Shown one piece after another: positions 45,727-54,531 of a stretch of 64,000 nucleotides of DNA. Location: positions 209,001-273,000 of the forward strand of contig NZ_VINQ01000003.1 of NCBI RefSeq assembly GCF_008369105.1, in the 5' to 3' direction. How positions within the stretch are numbered: the stretch's first letter is position 1; every line of letters begins with the position of its first letter. Source of the DNA: Aquicoccus porphyridii (GTDB taxonomy: Bacteria > Pseudomonadota > Alphaproteobacteria > Rhodobacterales > Rhodobacteraceae). The position numbers and the translations under genes were made by a program. The notes below the pieces were generated by a model. That model was not told the origin of the DNA. It did not search any database and saw only the letters and a list, made by a program, of their open reading frames with translations.

Positions 45727-46701
45727 ATGGCAAGAACAGTCATCATCGAAGAATTCGGCGGACCCGAGACAATGCAGATCGTCGACCGGCCGGTGGGCGA
45801 TCCGGGGCCGGGGGAAATTCGCATCCGGCATGAGTTTGCCGGGCTCAACTTCATCGACGTCTATCAGCGCACCGGGCTTTACCCCAACGACCTGCCCCTG
45901 ACCCTCGGCATGGAGGCGGCCGGCATCGTCGAGGCGGTGGGCGAAGGTGTGAACCACCTTTCCCCCGGGGATCGCGCGGCCTATGCCAGCATGCCGCCCG
46001 GCGCCTATTGCGAAGCCCGCGTGATGCCCGCCGCGCAGGTGATGAAACTCCCCGACGGGATCGGCGCGGATACCGCGGCGGCAATGATGCTTCAGGGGCT
46101 GACGGTGCAATACCTGTTTCATCGCACGACGCCCATTCAAAAGGGCGACACGGTACTGTTTCACGCCGCCGCCGGGGGTGTCGGGTTGATCGCCTGCCAA
46201 TGGGCGCGCTCGGAAGGGATCAACCTGATCGGCACGGCGGGCACGGACGAGAAATGCCAATTGGCGCTCGATCACGGGGCCAGCCATTGCATCAATTACC
46301 GACAGGAGGATTTCGCCGCGAAAGTGCGGGAATTGACCGGTGGAAAAGGCGTCGACGTGGTGATGGATTCGGTTGGCGCGGACACGTTCGAGGGCTCGCT
46401 CGATTCGCTTAAACCCTTGGGAATGATGATTTCCTTTGGCAATGCCTCGGGTCCGGTGCCGCCGCTCAATATCGGTATTCTGGGTCAGAAGGGATCGCTC
46501 AAGATCACCCGGCCCACGCTTTTCACGCATATCGCGGATCATCATACCTGTCAGGCAATGGCCAATCATCTTTTCGAGAAAGTCGAAAAGGGCGACGTGG
46601 CGATCAATATCAGTCAGCGTTTCACTCTGGACGATATTCGCGCGGCACATGAAACACTCGAAGCGCGGAAAACAACCGGTTCGACAATTATCGAGATTTG
46701 A
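45727..46701 (+). CDS. qorA: quinone oxidoreductase, QOR1 type
   Basis: 324-residue zinc-free MDR protein with the QOR-family opening and FAGLNFIDVYQRTGLY. The NADPH loop FHAAAGGVGLIACQWA and the GASHCINYRQEDFAAKV segment are typical of QorA. AAGGAGAGATCAC precedes the start. Paralogous at family level to the upstream gene. A GC-rich hairpin follows. Confidence 0.9.
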   Translation: MARTVIIEEFGGPETMQIVDRPVGDPGPGEIRIRHEFAGLNFIDVYQRTGLYPNDLPLTLGMEAAGIVEAVGEGVNHLSPGDRAAYASMPPGAYCEARVMPAAQVMKLPDGIGADTAAAMMLQGLTVQYLFHRTTPIQKGDTVLFHAAAGGVGLIACQWARSEGINLIGTAGTDEKCQLALDHGASHCINYRQEDFAAKVRELTGGKGVDVVMDSVGADTFEGSLDSLKPLGMMISFGNASGPVPPLNIGILGQKGSLKITRPTLFTHIADHHTCQAMANHLFEKVEKGDVAINISQRFTLDDIRAAHETLEARKTTGSTIIEI

Positions 46702-46707
46702 ATATGA

Positions 46708-46739
46708 CGCGCATGGGATCGGAGAAGAACCCATGCGCG
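46708..46739 (+). terminator. hairpin after qorA
   Basis: CGCGCATGGG pairs perfectly with CCCATGCGCG across 12 nt, 6 nt after the qorA stop. No T-run; probable terminator or mRNA end. Confidence 0.55.
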
Positions 46740-46909
46740 CCGATTACCGCCAGATACATTCCCCTGCGGGTTTTCGCTCAAATAGAATTTGATATATGTG
46801 AAATACCGCATTTTCCGCTTGCAATTGCATCTCTTTACGGTCGAGAAACGCTCACCGAAAATGAACCGTGAATCTGAACGGCCAGATTCCGTGAAATGAG
46901 ATGAGAGAC

Positions 46910-47263
46910 ATGACAAAAGAAGACAAGATCACGATGGCGGACCTGACCGCCATGTCCGTGGCCGAGTTGAAATCGCTCGAAGGCAAGGTCGCGAAAGCCA
47001 TCGAAACGGTGACAGCGCAGGAACGGCAAAAAGCCATCGCCGCGCTGCAAGCGAAGGCAAAAGAGTTGGGCTATTCGCTTGACGAATTGATCGCCCAGGA
47101 GACCCCGCGCGGTCGCGGCAAGGGCAAGCCCAGAACCAAGGGTGTTGCGAAATACGCCAACCCGGCGAACCCGTCGCAAACCTGGACCGGCAAGGGCCGC
47201 CGCCCGGGCTGGGTGCTGGAAGCGTTGCAGGCCGGCAAGAGCCTCGACGACCTGGCGATCTGA
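46910..47263 (+). CDS. H-NS histone-like family protein (HvrA/Spb-like)
   Basis: 117-residue nucleoid protein. The N-terminal coiled coil (DLTAMSVAELKSLEGKVAKAIE) mediates oligomerisation. The C-terminal DNA-binding region has RGKGKPRTKGVAKYANPANPSQTWTGKGRRPGWV, the alphaproteobacterial H-NS signature. An in-frame ATG at 46901 would add three residues. The 140 bp upstream are unusually A/T-rich for this window, as is common for H-NS autoregulation. Confidence 0.9.
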   Translation: MTKEDKITMADLTAMSVAELKSLEGKVAKAIETVTAQERQKAIAALQAKAKELGYSLDELIAQETPRGRGKGKPRTKGVAKYANPANPSQTWTGKGRRPGWVLEALQAGKSLDDLAI

Positions 47264-47347
47264 GTCCGGTTCGGCGCAGGCGGGCGAGAGGCGCGGCCTT
47301 CGGCGGCGTCTCCGGCGTCTTGTGCCGCGCATGAACGGCCGCCAGCC

Positions 47348-47590
47348 TTACGCCGCGTCGGTGCCCGTCGCGCTGTAAGCGGTCGTGTCGCCCTTGGGCC
47401 GATCCTCGTCCATCTCGTCGATCATCTTGTCGTCGCGCTGCACCTTCCGGCTCAAATCAAGGTCGCGCGTTTCCAGCACCTTGAGCGCGTTGCCGATGGC
47501 CGCGTCCACCAGCCGGCTCATGGTGACCAGCCTGATCTGCAAACCCTCGAGATCACGGTCGAAAGACGAATCCGTATGTTGGGACGTCAT
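47348..47590 (-). pseudogene. phoU: phoU with a large internal deletion
   Basis: 80 codons remain of a gene normally about 235. Residues 1-60 match the PhoU N terminus (FDRDLEGLQIRLVTMSRLVD, then KVLETRDLDLSRKVQRDDKMID). Residues 61-80 (EDRPKGDTTAYSATGTDAA) look like the alphaproteobacterial PhoU C-terminal tail, joined in frame. A GGAG ribosome site remains. The three-helix repeats needed for PhoU function are gone, so the product cannot act normally. Confidence 0.75.
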
Positions 47591-47601
47591 TTTGCTGCTC
47601 C

Positions 47602-48030
47602 TTACCCGAAGCGACCGCTCACATAGTCTTCGGTCTGCTGTTTCGCGGGGTTGGTAAAGATCTCGTCGGTGGCGCCATATTCGATCAGCCGGCCCAGATA
47701 CATGATACCGGGGAGCGCCTTGGGCAACACCACATTCCAGATCGTCTGCCATTTCGATGCGCCACAGGCCAGCGACCCCTCGCGCATCGAACGCGGCACC
47801 GTCGAGAGCGCCTCTTCGGTGGCCACGTTGGGATAGAAGCCGCGGAAGCCTTCGGCCCACAGCGTCATCAGGTTGTTCAGCGTGTCCGAGCCGATCGACG
47901 ACAGGCTGCCGGACACGCCGGATGTTGCCTCGTAATCGGGCAGCGCGGGATCAACGGTGACCTGGGCCAGCACCGAGGTCGCGAAAAAGCTGGCGGCGGT
48001 GACCAGCAAAGCAGCGGAACGTTTCATCAT
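47602..48030 (-). pseudogene. chimeric remnant pstS'-'pstA'-'pstB
   Basis: An uninterrupted 142-codon frame built of three pieces. Codons 1-69 (47824-48030) match the PstS signal peptide and start of the mature phosphate-binding protein ([20 protein letters not shown]). Codons 70-110 (47701-47823) match an inner PstA permease segment ([36 protein letters not shown]). Codons 111-142 end like PstB ([27 protein letters not shown]). pstC is missing. Both junctions keep frame. phoU follows 11 nt later. Assignments are from recognised family sequence, not alignment. Confidence 0.78.
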
Positions 48031-48087
48031 CTCTCCTTGGTTGGATAGGTAATGGCCCTTGACCTTGCCGTCGCAGGGCTGGGAGAG

Positions 48088-48120
48088 TTTGGTGACGGGT
48101 TTGCAACAGTTTTGTGCACG
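48088..48120 (-). promoter_or_regulatory. Pho-box-like array upstream of the pst remnant
   Basis: On the reverse strand three consecutive 11-mers read CGTGCACAAAA, CTGTTGCAAAC and CCGTCACCAAA. PhoB sites are 11-bp-spaced repeats of CTGTCAT-like halves with A-rich spacers, so these are degenerate matches. The array is 58-90 nt upstream of the ATG at 48030, a normal place for a pstS promoter. Confidence 0.55.
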
Positions 48121-48298
48121 TTTTTGACACCCGCCCCGTCGCGCATTTCATCGCGGGCAAGGCCCGTGACTCTGGCGCGATTCCCGGTCGATCCGGTATC
48201 CGCAAGATCGCGTCGCACATCCCCATGATCGACAAGATACCGCCAACAGGTGGCACATCGGCCACGGCGGGCCGCGCCCGGGGCGAACGGTTGATTCA

Positions 48299-48313
48299 TT
48301 AAAATCGGGTTAA
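48299..48313. promoter_or_regulatory. CtrA-like site TTAA-N7-TTAA
   Basis: TTAA at 48299-48302 and TTAA at 48310-48313 are separated by exactly 7 nt. On the reverse strand it reads TTAACCCGATTTTAA. This is the published CtrA spacing, but one match in 64 kb may be chance. Confidence 0.35.
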
Positions 48314-48402
48314 TTTCGCTGCAACGCGGCGGTGCACGGATTTCAGCCGGGCAACAGCCGGGATTCACCCCCGCATTTGCCCCGCCCGTCACGGCGTTAA
48401 CC
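48300..48402 (-). repeat. dispersed intergenic repeat, copy C
   Basis: Read on the reverse strand from 48402: GGTTAACGC, GTGACGGGCG, GGGGGTGAAT, then two 11-mers CCCGGCTGTTG and CCCGGCTG ending at 48344. The strongly conserved part is 59 bp. Instead of a closing GGTTAACGC there is the TTAA-N7-TTAA site near 48300. It points toward the pst remnant. Confidence 0.65.
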
Positions 48403-48496
48403 ATCCGGGGCGCTCTATGCACCCGATCTCAACACTCTATCTGTGGCTGTGTTCTTGCGGGCACCGCGCGGCCCCGTCGCCTCTTGAGCCTGAGCC

Positions 48497-49243
48497 TCAG
48501 ACCAGCATGCCACCGTCGCTGTCATCGCCCGCCTCTTCCATCAGGCGTGCGAAATCGGGGACGGTCACGTGCCGCTTGCCTTCAAGCTCGATCACCCCGT
48601 CCCGCTTGAGCGCCGAGATCTGGCGGCTCACCGTCTCAAGCGTGAGCCCGAGATAGTCCGCCATCGCCTCGCGGGTCAGCGGCAGGTCGAAGACCAGCCG
48701 CCCCACCATGCCCGTCTTGCGAAGCGTAGCGTCGCGCCGAGCCACGATCGACAGCAGGCTGGCGATCTTTTCGCGCGCCGTCTTGCGGCCCAGAACCAGC
48801 ATCCATTCGCGCGCCGCATCCAGCTCATCAAGCGTCATCTCAAGCAGGCGATGCGCGACATGAGGGGTGGCTTCCATCATGTTCTCAAAGGGTTTCTTGC
48901 GAAAGCAGCACATCACCAGGTCGGTCGTGGCAACCACGTCATAGACGGTCCCGTCCCGACCGGGGCGGCCCACGAAATCGCTGGGCAGAAGCAGGCCCAC
49001 CATCTGGGTGCGCCCGTCTTCCATGGTCTGGGTCAACGACGCGATCCCGGTCACGACCGAGCCCACGAAATCCATCCGGTCGCCCGCCCAGATCACCGTC
49101 TGCCCCGCTTCGAACTTCCGGTAATACTTGATCTGTTCAAGCTGCGCGAGTTCCTCGGGCTCACAGCGCGCACACACCGCCCTGTGCCGGATCGGGCAGT
49201 CGTCGCATTTCTGCGGCACCGCAATTGTGTCGTCTTTCAGCAT
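48497..49243 (-). CDS. fnrL: anaerobic regulator FnrL (Crp/Fnr family)
   Basis: 248 residues. Cluster cysteines sit in CDDC-PIRH-RAVC-ARC (Cys13, 16, 24, 27) plus Cys112/113, consistent with an oxygen-sensing 4Fe-4S cluster. A cNMP-like beta roll follows, then the HTH LTREAMADYLGLTLETVSRQISALKRDGVI. The SR pair in ETVSR recognises TTGAT-type FNR sites, and one lies 17 nt upstream of its start. Controls hem, respiratory and, in phototrophs, photosynthesis genes. Confidence 0.93.
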   Translation of the reverse strand: MLKDDTIAVPQKCDDCPIRHRAVCARCEPEELAQLEQIKYYRKFEAGQTVIWAGDRMDFVGSVVTGIASLTQTMEDGRTQMVGLLLPSDFVGRPGRDGTVYDVVATTDLVMCCFRKKPFENMMEATPHVAHRLLEMTLDELDAAREWMLVLGRKTAREKIASLLSIVARRDATLRKTGMVGRLVFDLPLTREAMADYLGLTLETVSRQISALKRDGVIELEGKRHVTVPDFARLMEEAGDDSDGGMLV

Positions 49244-49259
49244 GAGAACCCGTTCGCGC

Positions 49260-49273
49260 TTGACCTAGGTCAA
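49260..49273. promoter_or_regulatory. FNR box between fnrL and hemN
   Basis: TTGACCTAGGTCAA is a perfect palindrome matching TTGAT-N4-ATCAA with C/G in place of the last base of each half. Its centre is 42 nt before the hemN ATG. Confidence 0.85.
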
Positions 49274-49308
49274 AGATATCCAGTCCCCCGGACGCTACAG
49301 GTTCAAGG

Positions 49309-50664
49309 ATGGTTACGCAAACGCAACTCGCCCAATTGGGTCTATTTGACGCGAAAGTGCCGCGGTATACGAGTTATCCCACGGCGCCCCACTTCGATTC
49401 GTCGGTCGGACCCGGGGATTTCACCAACTGGATCGGAGCAATCGCACCTGATTCGGAAGTGTCGCTCTATATCCACGTACCGTTCTGCCGGAGGTTGTGC
49501 TGGTTCTGCGCCTGCCGCACCCAGGGCACCCAATCCGACGCCCCCGTCCAAACCTACCTCGAAACCCTCAAAACCGAGATCGAGATGCTCGGACAGGTGC
49601 TCCCCAAGGGCGTGCGCCTGTCGCGTCTGCATTGGGGTGGGGGCACGCCGACATTGCTTGCCCCGTCGATGATGCGTGATCTGGCCGGGGCCATTGCCGA
49701 TATTGCGCCCTTCGCGGAAAGCTATGAATTCTCGGTGGAAATCGACCCGAACGAGATCGACGGCCCGCGGCTCGACGCGCTGGCGGCGGCGGGGATGAAC
49801 CGCGCCTCGATCGGCGTGCAGGATTTCAATGACGAGATCCAGAAGACCATCGGCCGAATTCAAAGTTTCGACATCACCCGCCAGGCGGTCGACGAGATTC
49901 GTGCCCGCGGCGTGACCTCGCTCAACGCGGATATCCTGTTTGGTCTGCCTGACCAGTCGAATGCGCGGATCACCGAAAGCGTGCAGAAACTTCTGGCCCT
50001 GTCGCCCGATCGTGTCGCGCTTTACGGCTATGCTCATGTGCCGTGGATGGCCAAGCGGCAACAGATGATCCCGTCGGACAAACTCCCCACCCCGCAAGAG
50101 CGGCTGGCGTTGTTCGAAACCGCCCGCGAGCTGTTCCTGTGGGACGGGTATACCGAAATCGGGATCGACCATTTCGCCGTCGAAGGGGACGCGCTGAGCA
50201 AGGCGCAGAAGAACGGCACGCTGCGGCGGAATTTCCAGGGCTATACCGACGATCCGGCCGACGCGCTGATCGGGTTGGGCGCCTCGTCGATCTCACGCTT
50301 TCCGCAAGGCTATGCGCAGAATGCGCCGGCCACATCGGCCCATACCGCCCGGATTCGCGCCGGGCAATTCTCGACGACACGGGGCCACGTCTTTACGCCC
50401 GAGGACCGGATGCGCAGCCGGATGATCGAGATGCTGATGTGCAACTTCAGGATCGACGCAGCGGAGATCCTGCGCGATTTCGACATCTCGCAAGAGGCGT
50501 TGTTCGCAATGCTCGACAAGGTGCAGGCCGAGTTCGGTGGCCTGTTGAACAGCACCGAATCGGGCCTCGCAATCCCGTTCAAGGCGCGACCGCTCACCCG
50601 GATGGTCGCGCGCGCCTTCGACGCCTATGAGTTGTCCAAGGCGGGTCACAGTTCGGCCATCTGA
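49309..50664 (+). CDS. hemN: oxygen-independent coproporphyrinogen III oxidase
   Basis: 451-residue radical SAM enzyme of heme synthesis under low oxygen. The cluster motif C-x3-C-x2-C is Cys60, Cys64 and Cys67 (CRRLCWFC), with another Cys at 69. LHWGGGTPT is the SAM-binding GGTPT motif. The HemN-specific N terminus (KVPRYTSYPTAPHF) and C-terminal domain are complete. The conserved N terminus confirms the ATG at 49309, which leaves almost no leader after the FNR-dependent promoter. Confidence 0.94.
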   Translation: MVTQTQLAQLGLFDAKVPRYTSYPTAPHFDSSVGPGDFTNWIGAIAPDSEVSLYIHVPFCRRLCWFCACRTQGTQSDAPVQTYLETLKTEIEMLGQVLPKGVRLSRLHWGGGTPTLLAPSMMRDLAGAIADIAPFAESYEFSVEIDPNEIDGPRLDALAAAGMNRASIGVQDFNDEIQKTIGRIQSFDITRQAVDEIRARGVTSLNADILFGLPDQSNARITESVQKLLALSPDRVALYGYAHVPWMAKRQQMIPSDKLPTPQERLALFETARELFLWDGYTEIGIDHFAVEGDALSKAQKNGTLRRNFQGYTDDPADALIGLGASSISRFPQGYAQNAPATSAHTARIRAGQFSTTRGHVFTPEDRMRSRMIEMLMCNFRIDAAEILRDFDISQEALFAMLDKVQAEFGGLLNSTESGLAIPFKARPLTRMVARAFDAYELSKAGHSSAI

Positions 50665-50707
50665 TCCCGGGTGGCGAAGGTCGTCGGCCGGGCGGGGTCA
50701 GGCGGGG

Positions 50708-52306
50708 TCAGGCGGGCTTGGCTTGCACATCCAGTGCTGCGGCCAGAAGCGTGCGGGCATAGTCGGTCTGCGGCGACTCGAACAGGGTCTGTGCCTCACC
50801 CGACTCGACGATATCGCCCTGTTTCATCACGATCATCTTGTGGCTCATCGCCCGCACCACGTTCAGGTCATGGCTGATGAACAGATAAGCCAGCCCGTAT
50901 TTCACCTGTAGATCGCGCAACAGGTCGACGATCTGCACCTGCACCGTCATGTCGAGCGCGCTTGTCGGCTCGTCCAGCACGACGAGGCGCGGACGCAGGA
51001 TCATCGCCCGGGCAATCGCGATGCGCTGGCGTTGGCCACCGCTGAATTCATGCGGATAGCGATCCATCGTGACGGGGTCGAGCCCCACCTCCTCCATCAC
51101 CTCGGCCACCAGTTCACGCGCGGACCGGCCACCGGGATTGCCATGCACGCCCAGCCCCTCGGCGATGATCTGTTCACAGGTCATGCGCGGCGAAAGCGAT
51201 CCGAACGGGTCCTGAAACACGATCTGCATTTCGCGCCGCAAATTGCGCAGCTTCTTGGTGGACCATGCGCGCACGTCCTGCCCGTCGAAGGTGATCCCGC
51301 CCTCCGAAGTGATCAGCCGCATGATGGCGAGCGCCAGCGTGGTCTTGCCGCTGCCCGATTCCCCAACGATGCCCAGCGTTTCGCCCGCTCGCACGCTGAT
51401 CGTGGCGTCGTTCACCGCCTTCACATGACCCACCGTGCGCTTGAGAAACCCTTTCTGGATCGGGAACCAGACCTTGAGGTGATCGGTGCGCACGATCTCT
51501 TGCGCGCCCTCGTCCACCGGTATGGGCTGACCCACCGCCCGCGCGCCCAGCAGCTTCTTGGTGTAGGGATGTTGCGGATTGGCGAAAATCTCGCCCGTCG
51601 GGCCGCTTTCCACGATCTCGCCATCCTTCATCACGCAGACCTTGTCGGCGATCCGTTGCACGGTGCCAAGGTCATGGGTGATGAACAAAAGTCCCATGTT
51701 CTCGGTGCGTTTCAACTCGGCCAGCAACTCGAGGATCTGCGCCTGGATCGTCACGTCGAGCGCGGTGGTCGGCTCGTCCGCGATCAGGATGTCGGGCTTG
51801 TTCGACAGCGCCATGGCGATCATCACCCGCTGGCGTTGCCCGCCCGAAAGCTGATGCGGATAGGCGGTGAGCCGCGTCTCGGCATCGCGAATGCCGACCC
51901 TTTCGAGCAGGGCGAGGATATGCGCGCGCGCCGCATCGCCGACCAGTCCCTGGTGCAGGGCGATGCTCTCGGCCAGTTGCTTTTCGATCGTGTGCAGCGG
52001 GTTGAGCGATGTCATCGGCTCCTGAAAGATGAAGCTGATGTCATTGCCGCGCACCTTGCGCAGCCGCGCGTCATCCGCGCCGATCATCTCCTGCCCGTCA
52101 TAGGTGACCGAACCGGCGGTTTCGGCACTCCCGGGCAGCAGCGAGACGGTCGAAAGTGCGGTCACCGACTTGCCCGAGCCGCTTTCGCCCACCAGCGCCA
52201 CCGTTTCGCCCCGGTCGACGGCAAAGGACACGCCCCGCACCGCCTCGATCACCTTGCCATCCTGACGGAAGGAAACCGACAGGTTGCGTACATCCAGAAG
52301 GCTCAT
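50708..52306 (-). CDS. yejF: ABC transporter, fused dual ATPase (YejF)
   Basis: 532 residues with two complete nucleotide-binding domains. Walker A is GESGSGKS near residue 40 and GESGSGKT near 315; signature LSGGQRQR and FSGGQRQR; Walker [12 protein letters not shown] and [11 protein letters not shown]. Such dual ATPases drive YejABEF-type oligopeptide importers. Start overlaps the yejE stop (ATGA). Last gene of the operon. Confidence 0.93.
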   Translation of the reverse strand: MSLLDVRNLSVSFRQDGKVIEAVRGVSFAVDRGETVALVGESGSGKSVTALSTVSLLPGSAETAGSVTYDGQEMIGADDARLRKVRGNDISFIFQEPMTSLNPLHTIEKQLAESIALHQGLVGDAARAHILALLERVGIRDAETRLTAYPHQLSGGQRQRVMIAMALSNKPDILIADEPTTALDVTIQAQILELLAELKRTENMGLLFITHDLGTVQRIADKVCVMKDGEIVESGPTGEIFANPQHPYTKKLLGARAVGQPIPVDEGAQEIVRTDHLKVWFPIQKGFLKRTVGHVKAVNDATISVRAGETLGIVGESGSGKTTLALAIMRLITSEGGITFDGQDVRAWSTKKLRNLRREMQIVFQDPFGSLSPRMTCEQIIAEGLGVHGNPGGRSARELVAEVMEEVGLDPVTMDRYPHEFSGGQRQRIAIARAMILRPRLVVLDEPTSALDMTVQVQIVDLLRDLQVKYGLAYLFISHDLNVVRAMSHKMIVMKQGDIVESGEAQTLFESPQTDYARTLLAAALDVQAKPA

Positions 52307-53409
52307 TGAAAGGTCTTCCTTGGATCGAACGCGTCGCGCACCCCTTCAAAGATGAAGACGAGCAGCGACAGCATGATGGCGAACGTGGTGAAGGCGGTAA
52401 AGGCCAGCCATGGGGCCTGAAGGTTCTGCTTGGCCTGAAGCGTCAGCTCGCCAAGACTGGGCGCGCTGGCTGGAAGGCCGAAACCCAGGAAATCGAGGCT
52501 GGCCAGAAGCGCGATCGTGCCGGTGACGATAAAGGGCAACATGGTCAGCGTCGCCACCATCGCGTTGGGCAGCATGTGGCGGAACATGATCTTGGTGTTC
52601 GACACGCCCAGCGCCTTGGCCGCGCGCACATATTCAAGGTTGCGCGCGCGCAGGAACTCGGCCCGCACCACGCCGACCAGCGCGGTCCAGCCGAAAAGCA
52701 CGGTGATGAACACCAGAAGCCAGAAACTTCGCCCCAGCACCGCGAACATGATGATGATCACGTAAAGCTGCGGTGTCGCGCTCCAGATCTCGATGAGGCG
52801 CTGAAAGATCAGGTCGAGCCAACCGCCGAAATAGCCCTGCACCGCCCCCGCCGCGACGCCCAGCAGGCTGGCCAGTGCCGTCACGATCAGGGTGAAGAGC
52901 ACCGACAATCGGAATCCGTAGATGACGCGCGCCATCACGTCGCGCTTGGTGTCGTCGGTGCCCAGCAGATTGCCCTCGCCGGGCGGCAGCGGGGCCGCGC
53001 CGGGCCGGTCAACGCTGGTGTCATAGGAATAGGGGATGATCGGCCATATCATCCAGCCCTTGTCGATCGCCTCGCCGTCGATGACACCGCTCTCGGCCTC
53101 TTCGATCAGGGTTTCGGGCTCGTCGAAACACAGATCAAGCCCCCCGGTCACGATCAGGCACTGCACCTCAAGGTCGCGATAGATCGCCTCGGTCCTGAAG
53201 TCGCCACCAAAGGCGGTTTCGGGGTAGAAATTGAAGATCGGATAATAGAACTCGCCGCGATACTGCACGACGATCGGCTTGTCATTCGCGATGAATTCGG
53301 CAAACAGGCTCGTCACGAACAGGGCGAGAAATATCCACAAGGACCAGAATGCCCGCCCGTTGCGCCGGAAATTGCGCCAGCGGCGCTGGTTGAGAGGGGA
53401 CAGCGCCAT
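52303..53409 (-). CDS. yejE: ABC transporter permease YejE
   Basis: 368 residues. N-terminal helix (AFWSLWIFLALFVTSLFAEF), a long periplasmic loop with the YejE hallmark PYSYDT region, then five helices of the OppC type, with the EAA-like segment FLRARNLEYVRAAKALGVSNTKIMFRHMLPN contacting the ATPase. The ATG at 53409 overlaps the yejB stop; the longer upstream frame is inside yejB. Confidence 0.92.
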   Translation of the reverse strand: MALSPLNQRRWRNFRRNGRAFWSLWIFLALFVTSLFAEFIANDKPIVVQYRGEFYYPIFNFYPETAFGGDFRTEAIYRDLEVQCLIVTGGLDLCFDEPETLIEEAESGVIDGEAIDKGWMIWPIIPYSYDTSVDRPGAAPLPPGEGNLLGTDDTKRDVMARVIYGFRLSVLFTLIVTALASLLGVAAGAVQGYFGGWLDLIFQRLIEIWSATPQLYVIIIMFAVLGRSFWLLVFITVLFGWTALVGVVRAEFLRARNLEYVRAAKALGVSNTKIMFRHMLPNAMVATLTMLPFIVTGTIALLASLDFLGFGLPASAPSLGELTLQAKQNLQAPWLAFTAFTTFAIMLSLLVFIFEGVRDAFDPRKTFQ

Positions 53410-54524
53410 CAGCCCTCCCTCTTCTCGAAGTCGATCCGCGGATCGACAAGCACATACATCGCATCGCTCAGGATACCGACGACAAGGCCGATGAGGCCGA
53501 AGATGAACAGCGTGCCGAACATCACCGGATAATCCCGCGCCACCGCCGCCTCGAAGCCGAGCCGCCCGAGGCCGTCGAGAGAGAAGATCGTCTCGATGAT
53601 CAGCGAGCCGCCGAAGAACACCCCGATGAACACCGCCGGAAAGCCCGCGATCACGATCAGCATCGCGTTGCGGAAGACATGGCCGTAAAGCACCCGCCCC
53701 TCGCTCAGTCCCTTGGCGCGGGCGGTCATGACATAGTGTTTCTTGATCTCGTCGAGAAAGCTGTTCTTGGTCAGAAGGGTCAGCGTCGCAAAGGCCGAAA
53801 TGGTCGAGGCCAGAACCGGCAGGGTGATATGCCAGAAATAATCCAGCACCTTGCCGATCAGGCTCAACTCGCTCCAATTGTCGCTGGTCAGCCCCCGCAG
53901 CGGAAAGATCTGCCAGTATGAGCCACCGGCAAACAGCACGAGGAGCAGGATGGCGAACAGGAACCCGGGGATCGCATAGGCCACGATGATCGCGCCGCTG
54001 GTCCATGTGTCGAACGGGGTGCCGTCATTCACCGCCTTGCGGATGCCGAGCGGGATCGACACCAGATAGGCAATCAGCGTCGACCAAAGGCCAAGGGTGA
54101 TCGACACCGGCATCTTTTCCAGCACAAGGTCGATCACGCTGATCGAGCGAAAATAACTCTCGCCGAAATCGAACCTCATGTAATTCCAGACCATGCCCAG
54201 GAACCGCTCGAGCGGCGGCTTGTCGAAACCGAACTCGCGTTCGAGCTGTTCGATGAACTCCTTGGGCAGGCCACGGGCGCCGACATATTTCGAATCGCCC
54301 CCCGAGCCGACAAAGAAATCCTCGCCCACGAGGTCTGAACTGCCCGCCTGATCGCCGCCACCGCCGGCAAAGCCCGCGAACACGTCGCCCCGGCCCTGGA
54401 TCTGCGCCAGAACCTGTTCGACCGGTCCACCGGGAACGAATTGAACCAGCGTGAAATTGATGACCATGATCCCGAACAGCGTGGGAATGATCAGCAACAA
54501 CCTCCTTAGGAAATAGGCGCCCAT
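53409..54524 (-). CDS. yejB: ABC transporter permease YejB
   Basis: 371-residue OppB-type permease, opening [24 protein letters not shown]. It has about six helices and an EAA motif ([34 protein letters not shown]). A Gly-rich insert near residues 45-60 is typical of YejB. It follows yejA by 7 nt. Confidence 0.93.
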   Translation of the reverse strand: MGAYFLRRLLLIIPTLFGIMVINFTLVQFVPGGPVEQVLAQIQGRGDVFAGFAGGGGDQAGSSDLVGEDFFVGSGGDSKYVGARGLPKEFIEQLEREFGFDKPPLERFLGMVWNYMRFDFGESYFRSISVIDLVLEKMPVSITLGLWSTLIAYLVSIPLGIRKAVNDGTPFDTWTSGAIIVAYAIPGFLFAILLLVLFAGGSYWQIFPLRGLTSDNWSELSLIGKVLDYFWHITLPVLASTISAFATLTLLTKNSFLDEIKKHYVMTARAKGLSEGRVLYGHVFRNAMLIVIAGFPAVFIGVFFGGSLIIETIFSLDGLGRLGFEAAVARDYPVMFGTLFIFGLIGLVVGILSDAMYVLVDPRIDFEKREG

Positions 54525-54531
54525 TCCGCCC

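Larger units (their letters stand above)
48031..48496. other. 466-bp region between pst remnant and fnrL
   Basis: No gene is supported. It contains a Pho-box-like array (48088-48120), a TTAA-N7-TTAA site (48299-48313) and copy C of the dispersed repeat (48344-48402, extending toward 48300). The last 80 bp before the fnrL stop show nothing recognisable. Confidence 0.65.

Noticed and set aside
50692-50716. Tandem GGCGGGGTCA repeat at the end of yejF
   Set aside because: Only about two and a half copies, partly inside coding sequence; likely chance in GC-rich DNA.
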